The notes beneath the pieces were generated by a model. The model was not told the origin of the DNA and made no database searches. It worked only from the letters and a program-made list of their open reading frames with translations. The translations under genes and the position numbers were made by a program. Of a DNA stretch of 64,000 bases, positions 25,328 to 37,672 are shown piece after piece (positions within the stretch are counted from its first letter, which is position 1; every line of letters starts with the position of its first letter). The stretch is from positions 1 to 64,000 of the forward strand of contig BSBK01002931.1 in NCBI GenBank assembly GCA_027943335.1, written 5' to 3'. Source of the stretch: Chamaecyparis obtusa (taxonomy: Eukaryota; Streptophyta; Pinopsida; Cupressales; Cupressaceae).

Positions 25328-26385
25328 ACCTCAAGAATAGAGTGTAGCCTCTAGTTTGGTGTATTCTTGGATCTAACAACATTCACCATTATTTTGGAAT
25401 CCCCTTCAATCTCTATCTTAGCCAAATTCAATCCTGAGCATAAACATAATCCTGCTAATAGGGCTTTGAATTCCACCATGTTATTTGTATCCAAAGGTAT
25501 AGATAGTCTAGATAAAATCCTACCTTGGTTGGAATGGATCACACAACCAACTTCCGAATGACCAAGATTCTGTCTTGAAACTCCATAAATTTTAGTTTGT
25601 ACCAACCTGCAGGGGGAGGAATCCATTTACAATTTTCTCTATTTTTTATTCTAGTATGAGCACCCCTGCAAATGAATGGAGGAGCTTTAAGACCATACCA
25701 TGTTTTCAACATAATGTCATCCCAACTAGTGTAAAACTTTGGATTTGGGTTATTAGATAGAATTAGAGAGTTCATTGTTTCAACGATTGCTGCTTCTTTT
25801 TTGTTTAGAATCAAATCTTTCTCCATGATTTTTCCTTGGAGTATTCTTTTGTTTCTTTCTTTCCATAATTCCCAAATCATAATTGAGGGTGATATGACCC
25901 ATATTTTTCCACATAGACTCTCTTTGGAAAATATGGGCCATGATTTGAGTAAGGATAGGATGTCATTCAATAATGCTAAGATCCATATGATTTTTGCACA
26001 CAACCACTGCCAACATTCTAAAGAGAAGGGGAAAGTAAGTAAAATATAGTTTGTGTCCTCGTTACTTTTTCATAAAGTGCAGATAGATGGGCCTTGATAG
26101 ACAAACTTTTTGAACCAATCTACAATCAAAATTCTCCCCTATAAATTTTCCCTGATAAAAATACCTTTCTTTGGAAGACACTTTATTCCAACAAAGTTGA
26201 GTTAGCAATTGTGTTTTAATCCGATTCTAGTGGTTAGAAGCGATTTTGTATGATTTATTCACATTGTATAAGCTAGATTTGGATCCATTCCATTTGATCT
26301 CACCCCTTCCTTGTTTGAGTATAAAGAATCTATCCTTCAATATTAATTTAAGATCCTCAAGATCCATCTGAGGGAGGCCTAGTTA
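25328..26385 (-). pseudogene. LINE copy A: RNase H and zf-RVT region
   Basis: Minus strand. 25626-25351 encodes an RVT_3-type RNase H segment (MDSSPCRLVQTKIYGVS, GCVIHSNQGRILSRLS, TNNMVEFKALLAGLCLC, IEIEGDSKIMVN): the pattern Asp-Gly-like start, AE-type helix and GDS is typical of the C-terminal RNase H of plant LINE ORF2. 26003-25539 upstream is the linker following the zf-RVT domain (PSIMIWELWKERNKRILQ). Frames are broken at several places. Similarity to copy B ends near 26385, so the 5' part, including reverse transcriptase, is missing. This is usual for 5'-truncated LINEs. Confidence 0.75.
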
Positions 26386-27430
26386 TTAATCTCAAAAGTT
26401 GTGATATAATCTTTGACAAAAAGTCCCCATTTTTCTGAACAAAATCTACTGATTCTAGCCGAGTCCATTGATTCGCAACTGTTCTGGTGTGTCAAGAGGC
26501 AAATTAAGGCTTTAAATGGATCCAAAAGGAGTTTACGTTGATTCTTGGGGAGGATTTAAGGAATCCAAAAGGTTTTCTAGATCAACCATTACTTTCTTGA
26601 GTTGTTTGGAAAATTCTGGAGAAAAAGGCTGATTTATGATTGGTGAAGGCTACAAGCCTAGAAGGGCTATTGGAGTGGATTGGTGGAAGATGAGTTGACC
26701 AGAACTGGAAGATTGGTGAAACATAGTAGATGGAGCATATTAAGATGTTATACGATGTTACAATCAAGGTGGAAGACCTATTTCAATTTTTGACAAGATG
26801 GAGGCTCTAGGTGCACTGAGAGGCCTATAATGGAGTTGGTTCCAAGAGAAGTTGGGATGAGAGGTTAGAGGAAGTGAACTTGTTCAAAATGTTAGATGTG
26901 TTGGTTCTCTAAAGTCAGAGCACTCTATTTGACTCTTGATTTGAGACTAACTCCTTGAGTAGATTCCAAGATGCTTGTAGAACACTCAAGTTGAGTTGAG
27001 TTCAATGAGGAGATAGTAGAGGGATCTGCATCATATTTGCTTGGTTGAGAGCATCAGATACACATGAATACAATGTAGCACATAAATTTTGAATTCACTT
27101 AAATGATGAATTACACATGTGAACACACATAGCACATAAAGCGTACACATATTTATTTTCTTAAGTCATGAAGCATACATGTAGCACATAGATTATAAAG
27201 CATACCACATGAATTCACTTCAATCATGCACATAGCCCATACAAATGAATTTAGGTTATGAAGAATGTACTTGAATATACATGAATATACTTAAGGCATA
27301 AATCATACACGAGTACATACACACAAGCATATTTTTATACTAATAATGAATAAATAAACACACAATTAACAAATTGGATCGAATATTAAGTTTCATATAT
27401 ATATCAAAATGAACATTAATTATTTACATG
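26386..27430. other. No gene recognised
   Basis: Unique-looking AT-rich sequence between the 5' truncation of LINE copy A and the 3' end of unknown gene copy 2. From about 27060 there are irregular repeats of cacat, agcacata and catgaat type. The open frames are short and unconvincing. Confidence 0.5.
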
Positions 27431-27544
27431 TTTACATGTCAACATATTTAGATACAATGTGGCATACACCATCTAAAAATGTGTCATATGACATTTCAAA
27501 ATAAGAAGTTCAACTATAAAAGTTTCTAGGACATCCTATTCTAC

Positions 27545-29655
27545 TGGTGGATCATCAAAATACAACCTCTTTGAAGTAGTCTTTAGCTTTGATGGATCCT
27601 GCGTTCAAAAAAAAAAGTGAAACCCCAAGTCAGATTAAAATTTAGAATCATAGTCAACAATAATAAATAAAATTTAAATTAAAATTGAACTCTCATATAC
27701 CTCGCCTCTTTGTCTCCTCCCGCGGATAGGAGACCTGATATATGTCCTTGGTAGTGCGGGAACAATGCCACCAATGTCGACTCCAACTTGTATATGTTTG
27801 TGAACATGAGATTGAGCTACGAGTTATACTAGATTTAATGTTAAATACTTGGTAGCAAATATATGTTTACAAAATAACTGAATTAACATTAAAACTTACC
27901 TGTGTTGAACTTTCTTTAGGAAATTTTGGTTAAGTCATCAGCGATACAAACCCTCGGCGTTCTACCTCCCTCAAACTAGGAGTGACCTAAAAAAGTCAAA
28001 CAGATACTTCATACTATCATAACTTGATCATATTATATACTTGATAGTAAAATACACACAAATAAATTTAGAAATATACGTACTATGGGGCTATCACTGC
28101 GAATGGATATGCCTATGACTTTATTATGACGATAGGGTCTCATGAAATCATCAAATGCCACTCTCTGTCAAATAAACCATGTAAATTAAAAATGAGTACA
28201 CACAACTGACAAGTAGACATGTATGCATAAACAAACTAAATTACTTAATTAACTCTCCCCTGTCAATGCCTGACACCTACACCCCCTCACATTGCCCCCC
28301 AGTAGCAATTGATGACACCTGCATCAGTATGTAATAAGATGATCGTAAAAATTAGAAAAAAATGTACATATACTATTATAATAATTTAAGGAAACCAAAG
28401 AGTACATTAAAACATATGTACTATGGAATTGTCAAGGCCAAATGATATGGCCGAAAGTGTGGACCCCTCCACCTGTACCATCTCCTCCCCTGTCATCAAC
28501 TGAACATAAATGTAACACATAAAACAAATAAGTGGGAAATTGTTATAAGAAAATTGTACTTAAAAAAAGAATGATAAAATTTAAATACAATGTAAAAAGT
28601 GAACTATTTACCCTTATCATAATAGTAGGAGTCCATGGCTTTGTATGCCCCTGATGCACATCTTCATGAGGTGCTTCAGTGCCTATAGTGTGCTGTGTAG
28701 AATCGTCCACCTCGAAGATGTAATTATATGCATCGCTATCATTCAAGGGACCTAAGCACATATTCTTGCACATGATGCAAGTGTGGGGCACACAAACATG
28801 TGAGCTCATGGAGGATGTGGAAGGGCCAAAAGCATCAATACGAGGAGGCAATAATGACGTACTCTATGTAACCAGTAGATCACTCAAGGTGTGAATGGCT
28901 CGAATAGTCTGTGAGTTGGCCTCAGCAATAATGTCAGGATGTTGCACTATGGGAGGTGGTGAAATCTCAGGAGGGGGGACATATGTGTGAAATTTCACCC
29001 ATTGTGCCCATGGTCTATCCTGAGGAGTGCCTAAACCTACACCCTGGTTCAGTCTCATACTCCAATAATTGACCTTGTGACTGAGCACAAATTCAGCATA
29101 CATTTTTTTAATAAAATAAAATGCAACATCCAAATTTCTATGAGGTGGTCTATCAAAAACCATCCACTAACAGTCCCAAAAGTTGTCACGTATTGCACTA
29201 TTTGTGCACCATTTAATTGACAACTTGGTTTTTTTATGGTCCACTTTTGGACCGGTTTTAGGATCCACAAAAATAATACATATGTCATGTTTTGTTATGT
29301 TTAGGTTCATGACTTGATCATAGTCAAGCTCATCGTCAAACTAGGCGTGCATGGAATCGCGCCAAAGAATTGCAACACTATGTTGCTTTGTAAGTTTCTC
29401 TATGTTTTCAATAATGGAGTTCAATGTCATAAACATGGGGCGCAATGTGGGGATATTGGCATAGGTGGTTTGAAATCCTCTAAGTTGATTTAGATTGTCT
29501 CCTATTAGATCCTCTAAACGGTGAGGGTTTGAGACTGGTACATCTTCTGAAAGTGGGGGATTGTTGGGAGGTGGTTCTGGATTGTTTGTGGGATCATTAG
29601 GAGCGGATCTAATTGATTTGGGTCCATTTTTTATTACAATTACAACAAAAATCAA
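27545..29655 (-). pseudogene. Unrecognised multi-exon gene family, copy 2
   Basis: Minus strand, uninterrupted version of 8500-12942. The first exon covers about 29640-28865 with frame changes (PNPHRLEDLIGDNLNQLRG-like start, KLSIKWCTNSAIRDNF, DRPPHRNLDVAFYFIKKMYAEF, PPPIVQHPDIIAEANSQTIRAIH). Next is an in-frame TAG shared in position with copy 1, then ICIMCKNMCLGPL-like Cys segment (28851-28600), then small exons near 28500-28440, 28320-28260, 28165-28085, 27990-27900, 27790-27690 and 27600-27545 (DPSKLKTTSKRLYFDDPPVE, stop). GT/AG borders are plausible at most junctions. Matching exon-intron organisation in both copies argues for DNA duplication or transposition. No known domain was recognised; it is not obviously transposase-like. 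Confidence 0.6.
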
Positions 29656-29789
29656 TAATTACAATCAATTTTTAAAAATAATAAAACAAATCATTTAAAC
29701 CCTAATTTTTATATTAAAAATTAAAAATTTCTATAAAAAAAACACTAAAAACACTAAAAATTAAACTTACCTATGATCTTGAGAAAATC

Positions 29790-30090
29790 AGATATAGGAT
29801 TTGATTGGATATCCAAAAGCCCCAAGCCGCATTCAATGTTTTCAGAATGAAAAATGTTTAACACACTTGGGCCTTATAAGTTAAAACTACTGGCAACTAT
29901 CGGATATCCGATAATATCAGATATTGGATTAAGTCTTTGCTTTGGCTTTTGCTTTGGTTAGGTGTACTGACACCTAGGCCTACTAAAAAGTCAACAAATC
30001 CATTTGTGCGGTTTTGGAGGAGTGAAAATAGGTTTTTTTCACATCGTTACTTTTTGGCATACCATGATCCTGCACATACCCAACATCTTA
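29790..30090. repeat. Conserved upstream end of unknown gene family, copy 2
   Basis: Counterpart of 13100-13440. The palindromic sites read CGGATATCCGATA and CAGATATTGG here, where copy 1 reads GGGTACCCGATA and CAGGTACCTG. The shared terminal block ends with ttttcacatcgttactttttggc near 30057, after which the copies diverge. Confidence 0.5.
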
Positions 30091-31340
30091 TTTTCCTTTA
30101 TTATCATGTTGGTAGTGGATCAATATAAGGCTTTGTTTCTAACCGATAAAATCCAAAGAATTTAGATTAGGTTTCCCATACTTTGTAGGATCTGTGTATT
30201 CATGTCCTGCAGCATCAATAAGTTTTGGTTCATACACGTCCACTATCTTACCTTACCAACAAAATTCCAGATTGCTAGCAAGATTGATCCATAATTATTA
30301 ATGTTATTTGACGGTTGGAGGTTCTTGAGATTATCTATGAACACCTTTATTACACCATTAGTCTCAATAAGATCATCTGTATTAAGCATTTTATCTACTA
30401 TTCTTAGGCTCTTATTAGAAAGATAATGTGTAATTGGGCTTTGTTCCTAAAATTTTATATGGAGTAACTTTTCAAAGTGTATCCCTTGGGCTTTTGCATT
30501 CCTTGAATCAAATATCTTTTCTTATTCTTCAAATTGGTTACTAATTTTGTGTGATCACACAACACTTCATTCTCTTCCACATTAATGTCCTTATTATGGG
30601 ATCCTGAATCTTCAGCCTGTACAGTTAAATGTGTTTCTTCTTCTTGGATTGGCCTAAAGTCTTTTTTGAATTCTTGACTGATTAGAGAGCATCTATAGAT
30701 AATTTTCCACAACCAATCATTTTCTTGATTGAGAAGTGCGACTTGGTTAGTTACAATATCAAAATTTGAGGAGGAGAAGGGAGTAATATATCATCTTGCA
30801 TGCATTATTCCTAAATTGTTTAGTTTTCCAAGTACTATGGGGACTCTATTCTCTAACCCACTGTTCTTAGTCATTTGTCTTTTTCTTTGTATTTCTGTAA
30901 CTACAAACTCTCTCTCTCTCTATATATATATTGAATCAAAATATGAAAATGATATATATGAAAATAGATCATATTCTCTAATAGTTCTTAAAAGACATTA
31001 AAGAATATCTCTCACCCATAAACATTTGACAAATAAAAATATCTTTAAATTTTGTAATTAAAATTTAAAAAACTCCCCAATTTCAAACTATATTAAATAG
31101 CTAATGAACAATATTTGAACTTCTTATTTAATCTTTTTAGTCAATAAACACAATATATGAGTAATCTTTACAATTGATTTAATTAATTTAACTTTATATT
31201 CAGCCTATGATCATAGGGTTTTCATCAATCAAAATCTAAGTTTATGGGAGATAAAACTATTATATTTTTTCCTTACTTGGGAGCCCTTGGCCCCGAGCCT
31301 TGTCTCGGTCCTTGAAACTAAATGTTTAACTGTAATTCAA
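30090..31340. other. Dispersed repeat start plus unassigned sequence
   Basis: The first 40 bases (tattatcatgttggtagtgg, then atcaatataaggc) recur, nearly identical, at 63958-64000, where the window ends, so a dispersed repeat begins here. A minus-strand frame at 30712-30455 is Glu/Asn/Lys-rich and resembles nothing recognised. A CT/AT microsatellite lies at about 30908-30930. No gene is supported. Confidence 0.4.
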
Positions 31341-31590
31341 ATTTGTGCAGCGAAATTGTGCGTCTCAAAGTTTGTATAAGCAAGACCCGCGGTTAGAATG
31401 CAGATTCGCAGAAGATTGGCAGGAAAGTGTGGAATCCAGTGTCGGCCACTTGCATTTGCAAATCCTTTTTCTGGATCAATTTAGGAATTTTCGAGATCTT
31501 TACACCTCTCAGCTAAGTAGCTTTTTGGAGGAATGCCAATTACAAAGTCAAATAGCACAGATCTGTTATATGCTACTGTTGTGCTAGTTG
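31341..31590 (+). other. Possible orphan exon, weak
   Basis: An acceptor-like tttgtgcag precedes an 80-codon frame (MQRNCASQSLYKQDPRLECRFAEDW..., 31345-31587) of more balanced composition than its AT-rich surroundings. It ends at a TAG (31585-31587), with no obvious donor and no recognised homology. It may be a fragment of a captured or relic gene, or chance. Confidence 0.2.
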
Positions 31591-32714
31591 TACCAGTGCT
31601 TTTTTTGAGGCATCTTGTATTTTTAGAGACTGAGGTATTTGGTATCATCTTTTTAATAAGGCATTTGGTATTCAGAAGATGGTTGAATAAAGATTTAATT
31701 TGGATTCTAAGATTCGAACATGAAAACATTTTGAGTAATTTTATTGAATTGTAGTGTCATTCAGAAATATTCATTAGCGATTTGGGTGCTCGTTTTGCTG
31801 CTATAGTAATACGCAAATCTCAGGTTGAGATATATTGTGATGTATTATTGCAAGTGACTAGTTTTCTTTATTTTGGAGTGTCCAAGTGTTTGTATGTGGG
31901 TATATGTCTCTGCCATTGTTCTCTGATTTAGAAACATACATCTTGGTAGTCATGTTGTTCATTTTGTAGTTGTGCATTTCACAAATTCTTCTTTCTCATC
32001 ATGCTTTTTAATGATAGCTAGTCTTTGATTTGCATTATATTTTAAAGCTAATAACCATTAATATGAGTTGGCTTTGCTGGAGCATGACCATTAATTACCA
32101 TATATTTTAAAGGGTAAGGAGTCATCATTAAACCCCATTGTTCTAATTAAAAGAAATAACCGTGCTTCTGTAACCAATATAATTTCAGATGCCATTATAA
32201 GTACCCCTTTGCTAAGGTGTGAATATGCAAGAATTGAAAAACAGAGAAATCAACTAGGCTTTATGCTTATTCAAAATTTTATACAGTAAATTCCCTTCAC
32301 TATAACTTCCCTGAAGAATCCCAGGGATAATCTTAGGGACATTTTAATTGAAAAACTCAGTGTCTGAAGAAGAATCAATGATGGGCTATCAAAGATCAGG
32401 AAAACATTCTGAGGAAGGGGGAAAAAGATTATAGTAGTTCCCGCAAAGCAAAAGATCAGTGGCACCCGCAACTATTCTGAAGCCTGGATCAGTTATGTTT
32501 CTTGTCAAGGCCTTAAAATGGTAAGTCTTTTATCCGCCCTTGCAATAGCTGGAATAAATAAAAGGTAGATAAAAAGAAACAACCAGTTTTTGTGATCAAT
32601 GGCATGTTTTGGGACAAAGAACTACTTAGGCTGGATGGAAAGGTGTAGTAATCAGAACATGCAAATCAGGTATGTGCTTTACAAGCTCTGCAAGTAAACA
32701 TTAAATACATTAAA
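31591..32714. other. No gene recognised
   Basis: AT-rich, with scattered stops in all frames. Nothing beyond low-complexity T-rich runs is visible. Confidence 0.5.
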
Positions 32715-32820
32715 ATCAATATGATCAGAACCTATACCGCTGCTGCAGCACTGAGATCAATATGATCAGAACCTATCCCGCTGCTGCAGCACTGAGATCA
32801 ATATGATCAGAACCTATACC
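32715..32820. repeat. 41-bp tandem repeat, 2.6 copies
   Basis: Units at 32715-32755 and 32756-32796 differ at one position (ctatacc versus ctatccc), followed by a partial unit to 32820. Each contains the palindromic core gctgctgcagcac. It lies immediately before the direct repeat beginning at 32821. Confidence 0.95.
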
Positions 32821-33655
32821 AGCATCCTTAAAATCCGGTACAAATTAAGCCATATGTAGATATATAAAGGATACTTGGGGAATGAAAAAGGAAAGGGATA
32901 AACATCTTATATAAGGGGTGTCCAACCAAATTGGGAAGTATCCAAAAGAATGTGAAATGAGAGCAGAAAAATCAAGAAAAGAAATTGGAGAAGGAAACCA
33001 CAGGCAATCGTAACTCACAAACTAATAACCTAAGAAAAGCTTAGAATCCCAAAATGCACAGAGTGTTTGTGAGGAACAGCTCAATTTAGACGTTTGTTTT
33101 TGGGCAGTATCAAAGTATTGGGATATTTTATGGTGACTGGCCTAGTGACAAGTTGGAGCAATTCTGCAGAAACAAGAACGGTTAAGTTTCTGGAAGTAAC
33201 ATATCATCATCAGCATAATCCATTGATTATATGTATAGAACTATTAAATAATATTTTCCAGAAAACTTACTAATACCGAAATAAAGAAAAATATAGTTCC
33301 AATTTTTTTTAGGGTATAAATATGGATCAACAACAATAAAAAAAAAACTAGAAAAATGAAAGCAAAAAGGGAAAACATAACATTTTTTTAATCTACGTAT
33401 TTTGAGGGGTTGGTTCTCATCTGACACATCATCCAACTGAAATGAGCTCCTTGTACAAAATGCCACAAAAATCAGCATTCTATCTGAGGAGTAGAGGGTG
33501 AGTCTCAATTGGTATCTCTGCTATAAAGAGCCCAAATACCTACAATTGGCTAGCCTAAATGAAACATTAAGCTTAAAAAATTGTTGAGTGGGTGCGCTTA
33601 CCTGTTTTATCTGTTTCAGCATTGAGGGTTTCATAGTGAGGTTTCTCACATCTCA
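32821..33655. repeat. Direct repeat, left copy (about 835 bp)
   Basis: From agcatccttaaaatccggta to the phrase gggtttcatagtgaggtttc this matches 36497-37285 in the same orientation, with many substitutions and small gaps. On the minus strand both copies retain a similar short frame (TLYSSDRMLIFVAFCTRSSFQLDDVSDENQ, 33508 downwards), preceded by a pyrimidine/AG acceptor-like signal, which looks like an exon relic. LTR-type ends are lacking. LINE copy B lies between the copies. Confidence 0.8.
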
Positions 33656-33689
33656 AATTGTTTAATTTTATATTATCATTATTTAATAT

Positions 33690-35870
33690 TATATATTATC
33701 ATTATATATTATCATTATTTAATTTTATTTTTAGTTAATTTAATCAAATTGTTTTAGAGAATTGTTTTTTAAATCTATAATTTATTATTAGTTTGTATTT
33801 TAAATAATTAAAAAAATTTATTTTTTCTTTATTTATTGATTCTAATAAGTAGAAAATTTCAATTCCTTAAAAAAAAAGAAAAAGTGAACACATTATAAGC
33901 TGGGTCAAAATTTACAAGAACTATTGAAAATGAGGGGGGCGGAGAAATTTAAACAAAAGCAAAAGAAATCCCAAGAAAATTTTATTAATTTTACTTAATT
34001 ATTTTTTGTTTTTATTTTTAAAATAATTAAGGGACTGAAGCTGGAAGATTTGAATTAATATGTTAAAAAATTACATAAAGTTCAAAGTATAAATCTTAAA
34101 ATAAGGAAGCTTAACTGGAAGACGATAAAAACCAAAATGGAGAATCTGATTAGCTTCAGATCGAGACTATATGTATCTATGTAGCACCTAGAACACACTA
34201 AATCTATGCAAAGCAAAAGGCATGATGGCTAAGCGTTATTTGTATTGGCTCAATCCAAGTAAGATGATGAGCCTTCATCATCTTCAACATTCTCTGTGTG
34301 GATGTCCTCTCCCTCTTCCTCATCCTCTCTACAACAACAACATTCTCCTTTTTTGCACCTTCTGACTCTCATCCTCTTCCTCATCGACAACCTCATCCTC
34401 TTGTGTATTTGCATTTGCCTCATATATGGTCTCCTTCCATAAAATTCTTGTATTGGCAACTTCCTATACCGATATTATTTGTTTAGTATATGTGCCAAAT
34501 AGTAAAAATTTATATATATGATCTCCATGCATGAAATTATTGTATTGGCAACTTCCTATTTTGATATTATCTATTTAATAGATGTGCCATCTACACCTTG
34601 TTTCACCAATTCATCTTCCAAGTAGCTTCCTTCTTTGTATATATGATTAATTATAGTCTGCTCAAATCTTTTAATCAATGATAAGATCACCTCAAGAATA
34701 GAGTGCAGCCTCTAGTTTGGTGTAACCTTGGATCTAACAACATTCACCATTGTCGTGGAATCCCCTTCAATCTCCATCTTAGCCAGATTCAATCCTGAGC
34801 ATAAGCATAATCTTGCTAATAGGGCTTTGAATTCCACCATGTTATTTGTATCCAAACGTATAGATAGTCTAGATAAAATCCTACCTTGGTTGGAATGGAT
34901 CACACAACCAACATCTGAACGACCAAGATTCCCTCTTGAAGCTCCATAAATTTTAGTTTGTACCAACCTGTAGGGGGAGGAATCCATTTACAATTTTCTC
35001 TATTTCTGATGCTAGTATGAGCACCCCTGCCAATGACTGGAGGAGCTTTAAGACCATACTAGGTTTTCAACATAATGTCATCCCAACTGGTGTAAAACTT
35101 TGGAAAAGGGTTGTTAGATAGAATTAGAGAGTTCATTGTTTCAACTATTGCTGCTTCTTTTTTGTTTAGAATCAAATCTTTCTCCATGATTTTTCCTTGG
35201 AGTATTCTTTTGTTTCTTTCTTTCCATAGTTCCCAAATCAAAATTGAGGGTGATATGACCCAGAGTTTTCCACATAGACTCTCTTTGGACAATATGGGTC
35301 ACAATTTGAATAAGGATAGGATGTCATTCGGTAATGCTAAGATCCATCCAAGTTTTGCGCATAACGACTGCCAACATTCTAAAGAGAAGGGGAAAGTAAG
35401 TAAAATATGGCTTGTGTCCTCATCGTTACTTTTGCATAAAGTGCAGATATATGGGCCTTGATAGATGAACTTTTTGAACCAATCTACAGTCAAAATTCTC
35501 CCATGTGAATTTTCCCATGTAAAAATACCTTCCTTTGGAATACACACTTTATTCCAACAAAGTTGAGTTAGCAATTGTGTTTTAATCTGATTCTTTTCTT
35601 AAGAAGTTATTTTGTATCTTTCTTTTATACTATATAAGCCAGATTTGGATCCATTCCATTTGAACTCATCCCTTCCCTGTTTGAGTATAAAGAATCTATC
35701 CTTCAATATTAATTTAAGATCCTCAAGATCCCTCTGAGGGGGGCCTAGATCCTCAAATTGCTTCCCTTGCCACTTACCTTTCGAATTAATCTTAGGAGTT
35801 TTGATGGCAACAATAAATTCGCAAAGAAGCGAAGCACACAATCTTCAATAGTTTGATGAGAGTTTATAAA
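33690..35870 (-). mobile_element. LINE copy B, 5'-truncated, uninterrupted
   Basis: Minus strand, 5' to 3': 35841-35599 (zf-RVT lead-in, LKLILKDRFFILKQGRDEFKWNGSKSGLYSIKE), 35574-35299 (zf-RVT: NKVCIPKEGIFTWENSHGRILTVDW, CTLCKSNDEDTSHILLTFPFSLECW), 35292-35059 (linker), 34987-34712 (RNase H: TNNMVEFKALLARLCLCSGLN, EIEGDSTTMVN) and the acidic tail near 34440-34250. The AT-rich 3' untranslated region then runs to about 33690. Reverse transcriptase and ORF1 are absent, so this is a 5'-truncated copy. Frames are broken by stops and shifts. It serves as the intact reference that reveals both LTR insertions in copy A. Confidence 0.8.
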
Positions 35871-36496
35871 TTATATGCATTTCTAAATATGTTTTATCAT
35901 GGCTTCAATGTCATCTGTAGTTGTACATATTGATATTACATGATCAGGCTAATTTTAATATAAGGAAGACTAATATAATGCCAAAAGTAAAAAGAAAGAG
36001 TTTGCATGATTAAACTTACCATAGTTGGGGCCTTCCTTGTTATCAGATACAACGTACTGATGTCCCTTTAATTCTAGCCATTCTTTTATACCCAAGGAAT
36101 TTTCCATGAAGCCAAGGAAGTTGAGATTCTATGAAGCATATGCATTGGCCTTGTAAAAGACTATGACAATTTTATTTGGTCCCACACGAGTGTGTGTTCG
36201 AGACATGACCAATGAAAATTAAAATCCAAGGGAAAAGGGAAAATCACTATTTTATCAATCAAGGTGCTTATAAATCTGACCCCCCACTATGTCATGAACA
36301 AGGGCAAACAATATTAGACCAGACAAGCTAAAAGAAAAGCAAACAAAAAGAAAATCCGGACTTTATTAATCTTGTGATACAAGGGTAAGATACCAACTAG
36401 TCACAACTTGTAGACTATATTGGAGTTACAGTAGGTCAAAATATAGAAGGAGATTACTCAAATGAAACAAGAAGTGATCAAGCTTAGAACCATAAT
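35871..36496. other. No gene recognised
   Basis: AT-rich spacer between LINE copy B and the right direct repeat. A phrase at about 36180 (cccacacgagtgtgtgttcgag) is slightly GC-richer, but no frame is convincing. Confidence 0.5.
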
Positions 36497-37285
36497 ATCT
36501 GCATCCTTAAATCCGGTACAAATTAAGCCATATGTAGATATATAAAGGATACTTGGGAATTGAAAAAGGAAAGGGATAAAGATCTTATATAATGGGGGGT
36601 GTCCAACCAAATTGGGAACTATCCAGAAGAAGGTGAAATAAGAGCAAAAAAATCAAGAAAATAAATTGGAGAAGGAAACCACAGGCAATTGTAACTCACA
36701 ACCTAATAACCTAGACAAAAGCTTAGAATCCCAAAATGCACCAAGTGTTTGTAAGGAACAACTCAAAGTATTGGGATATTTTATGGTGACTAGCCTAGTG
36801 ACAAGTTGGAGCAATTCTGCAGAAACAACAATGGTTAAGCTCCTGGAAGTAACATATCATCATTAGCATAATCCAATGATTATATGTATAGAGCTCTTAA
36901 ATAATATTTGAAAAATATAGTTCTAATTGTTTAAGGGTATATCAAGTATGGATCAACCACAATTAAAAGAACTAGAAAAATGAAAGCAAAAAGGGAAACC
37001 ATAACCATTTTTCTAATCTACATATTTTGAGGGTTTGGTTCTCATCTGACACATCATCCAACTGAAACAAGCTCCTTGTACAAAATGCCATAGAAATAAA
37101 CATTCTATCTGAGGAGTAGAGGGTGAGTCCCAATTGGTATCTCTGCCATAAAGAGCCCAAATACCTAGAATTGGCTAGCCTAAGTGAAACATTAATCTTA
37201 AAAAATTGTTGAGTGGGTGCTCTTACCTATTTTTATGTATTTCAGCATTGAGGGTTTCACAGTGGGGTTTCTCATGTCTCTAATC
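36497..37285. repeat. Direct repeat, right copy (about 790 bp)
   Basis: Second copy of 32821-33655, same orientation. It lacks about 45 bp near 36760, where the left copy has tcaatttagacgtttg and adjoining sequence. The corresponding minus-strand frame is 37160-36972 (LGLTLYSSDRMFISMAFCTRSLFQLDDVSDENQ). Confidence 0.8.
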
Positions 37286-37672
37286 TGAGTCTGATGAGTG
37301 CCAATTTTGTTGTTTAGTGGCCTTTATGAAAATAAGTGATCTTTAATTTTGTCATTTAGTGAGACGATTTGGGTAAGATCCAAATTGCTATTGGTTCAAC
37401 AATATGGATTTGATGTGTCAAGGAAGCATATAACATTGCCTTCGTAGCCTTCAATGATTATATTTGACACAATATTAGAAGCAAACAATGCCTTTTTACA
37501 AAAGAAAACAAGTTATATGATATCGTATGAAGGATATGTTTATTTGTCATTTTTAACTGTTTCCAGTTGTGTACAAAAAAGAAGTACAAAGTTACAAATA
37601 GGATATAAGTTAGTGAGTAGAAATCATATTTGTAATTACTATGTACTTTAGACACAAATTCCATATCCAATA

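Noticed and set aside
32821..37285. LTR retrotransposon bounded by the 0.8-kb direct repeats
   Set aside because: No TG...CA ends, primer-binding site, polypurine tract or target duplication; the interior is a LINE.
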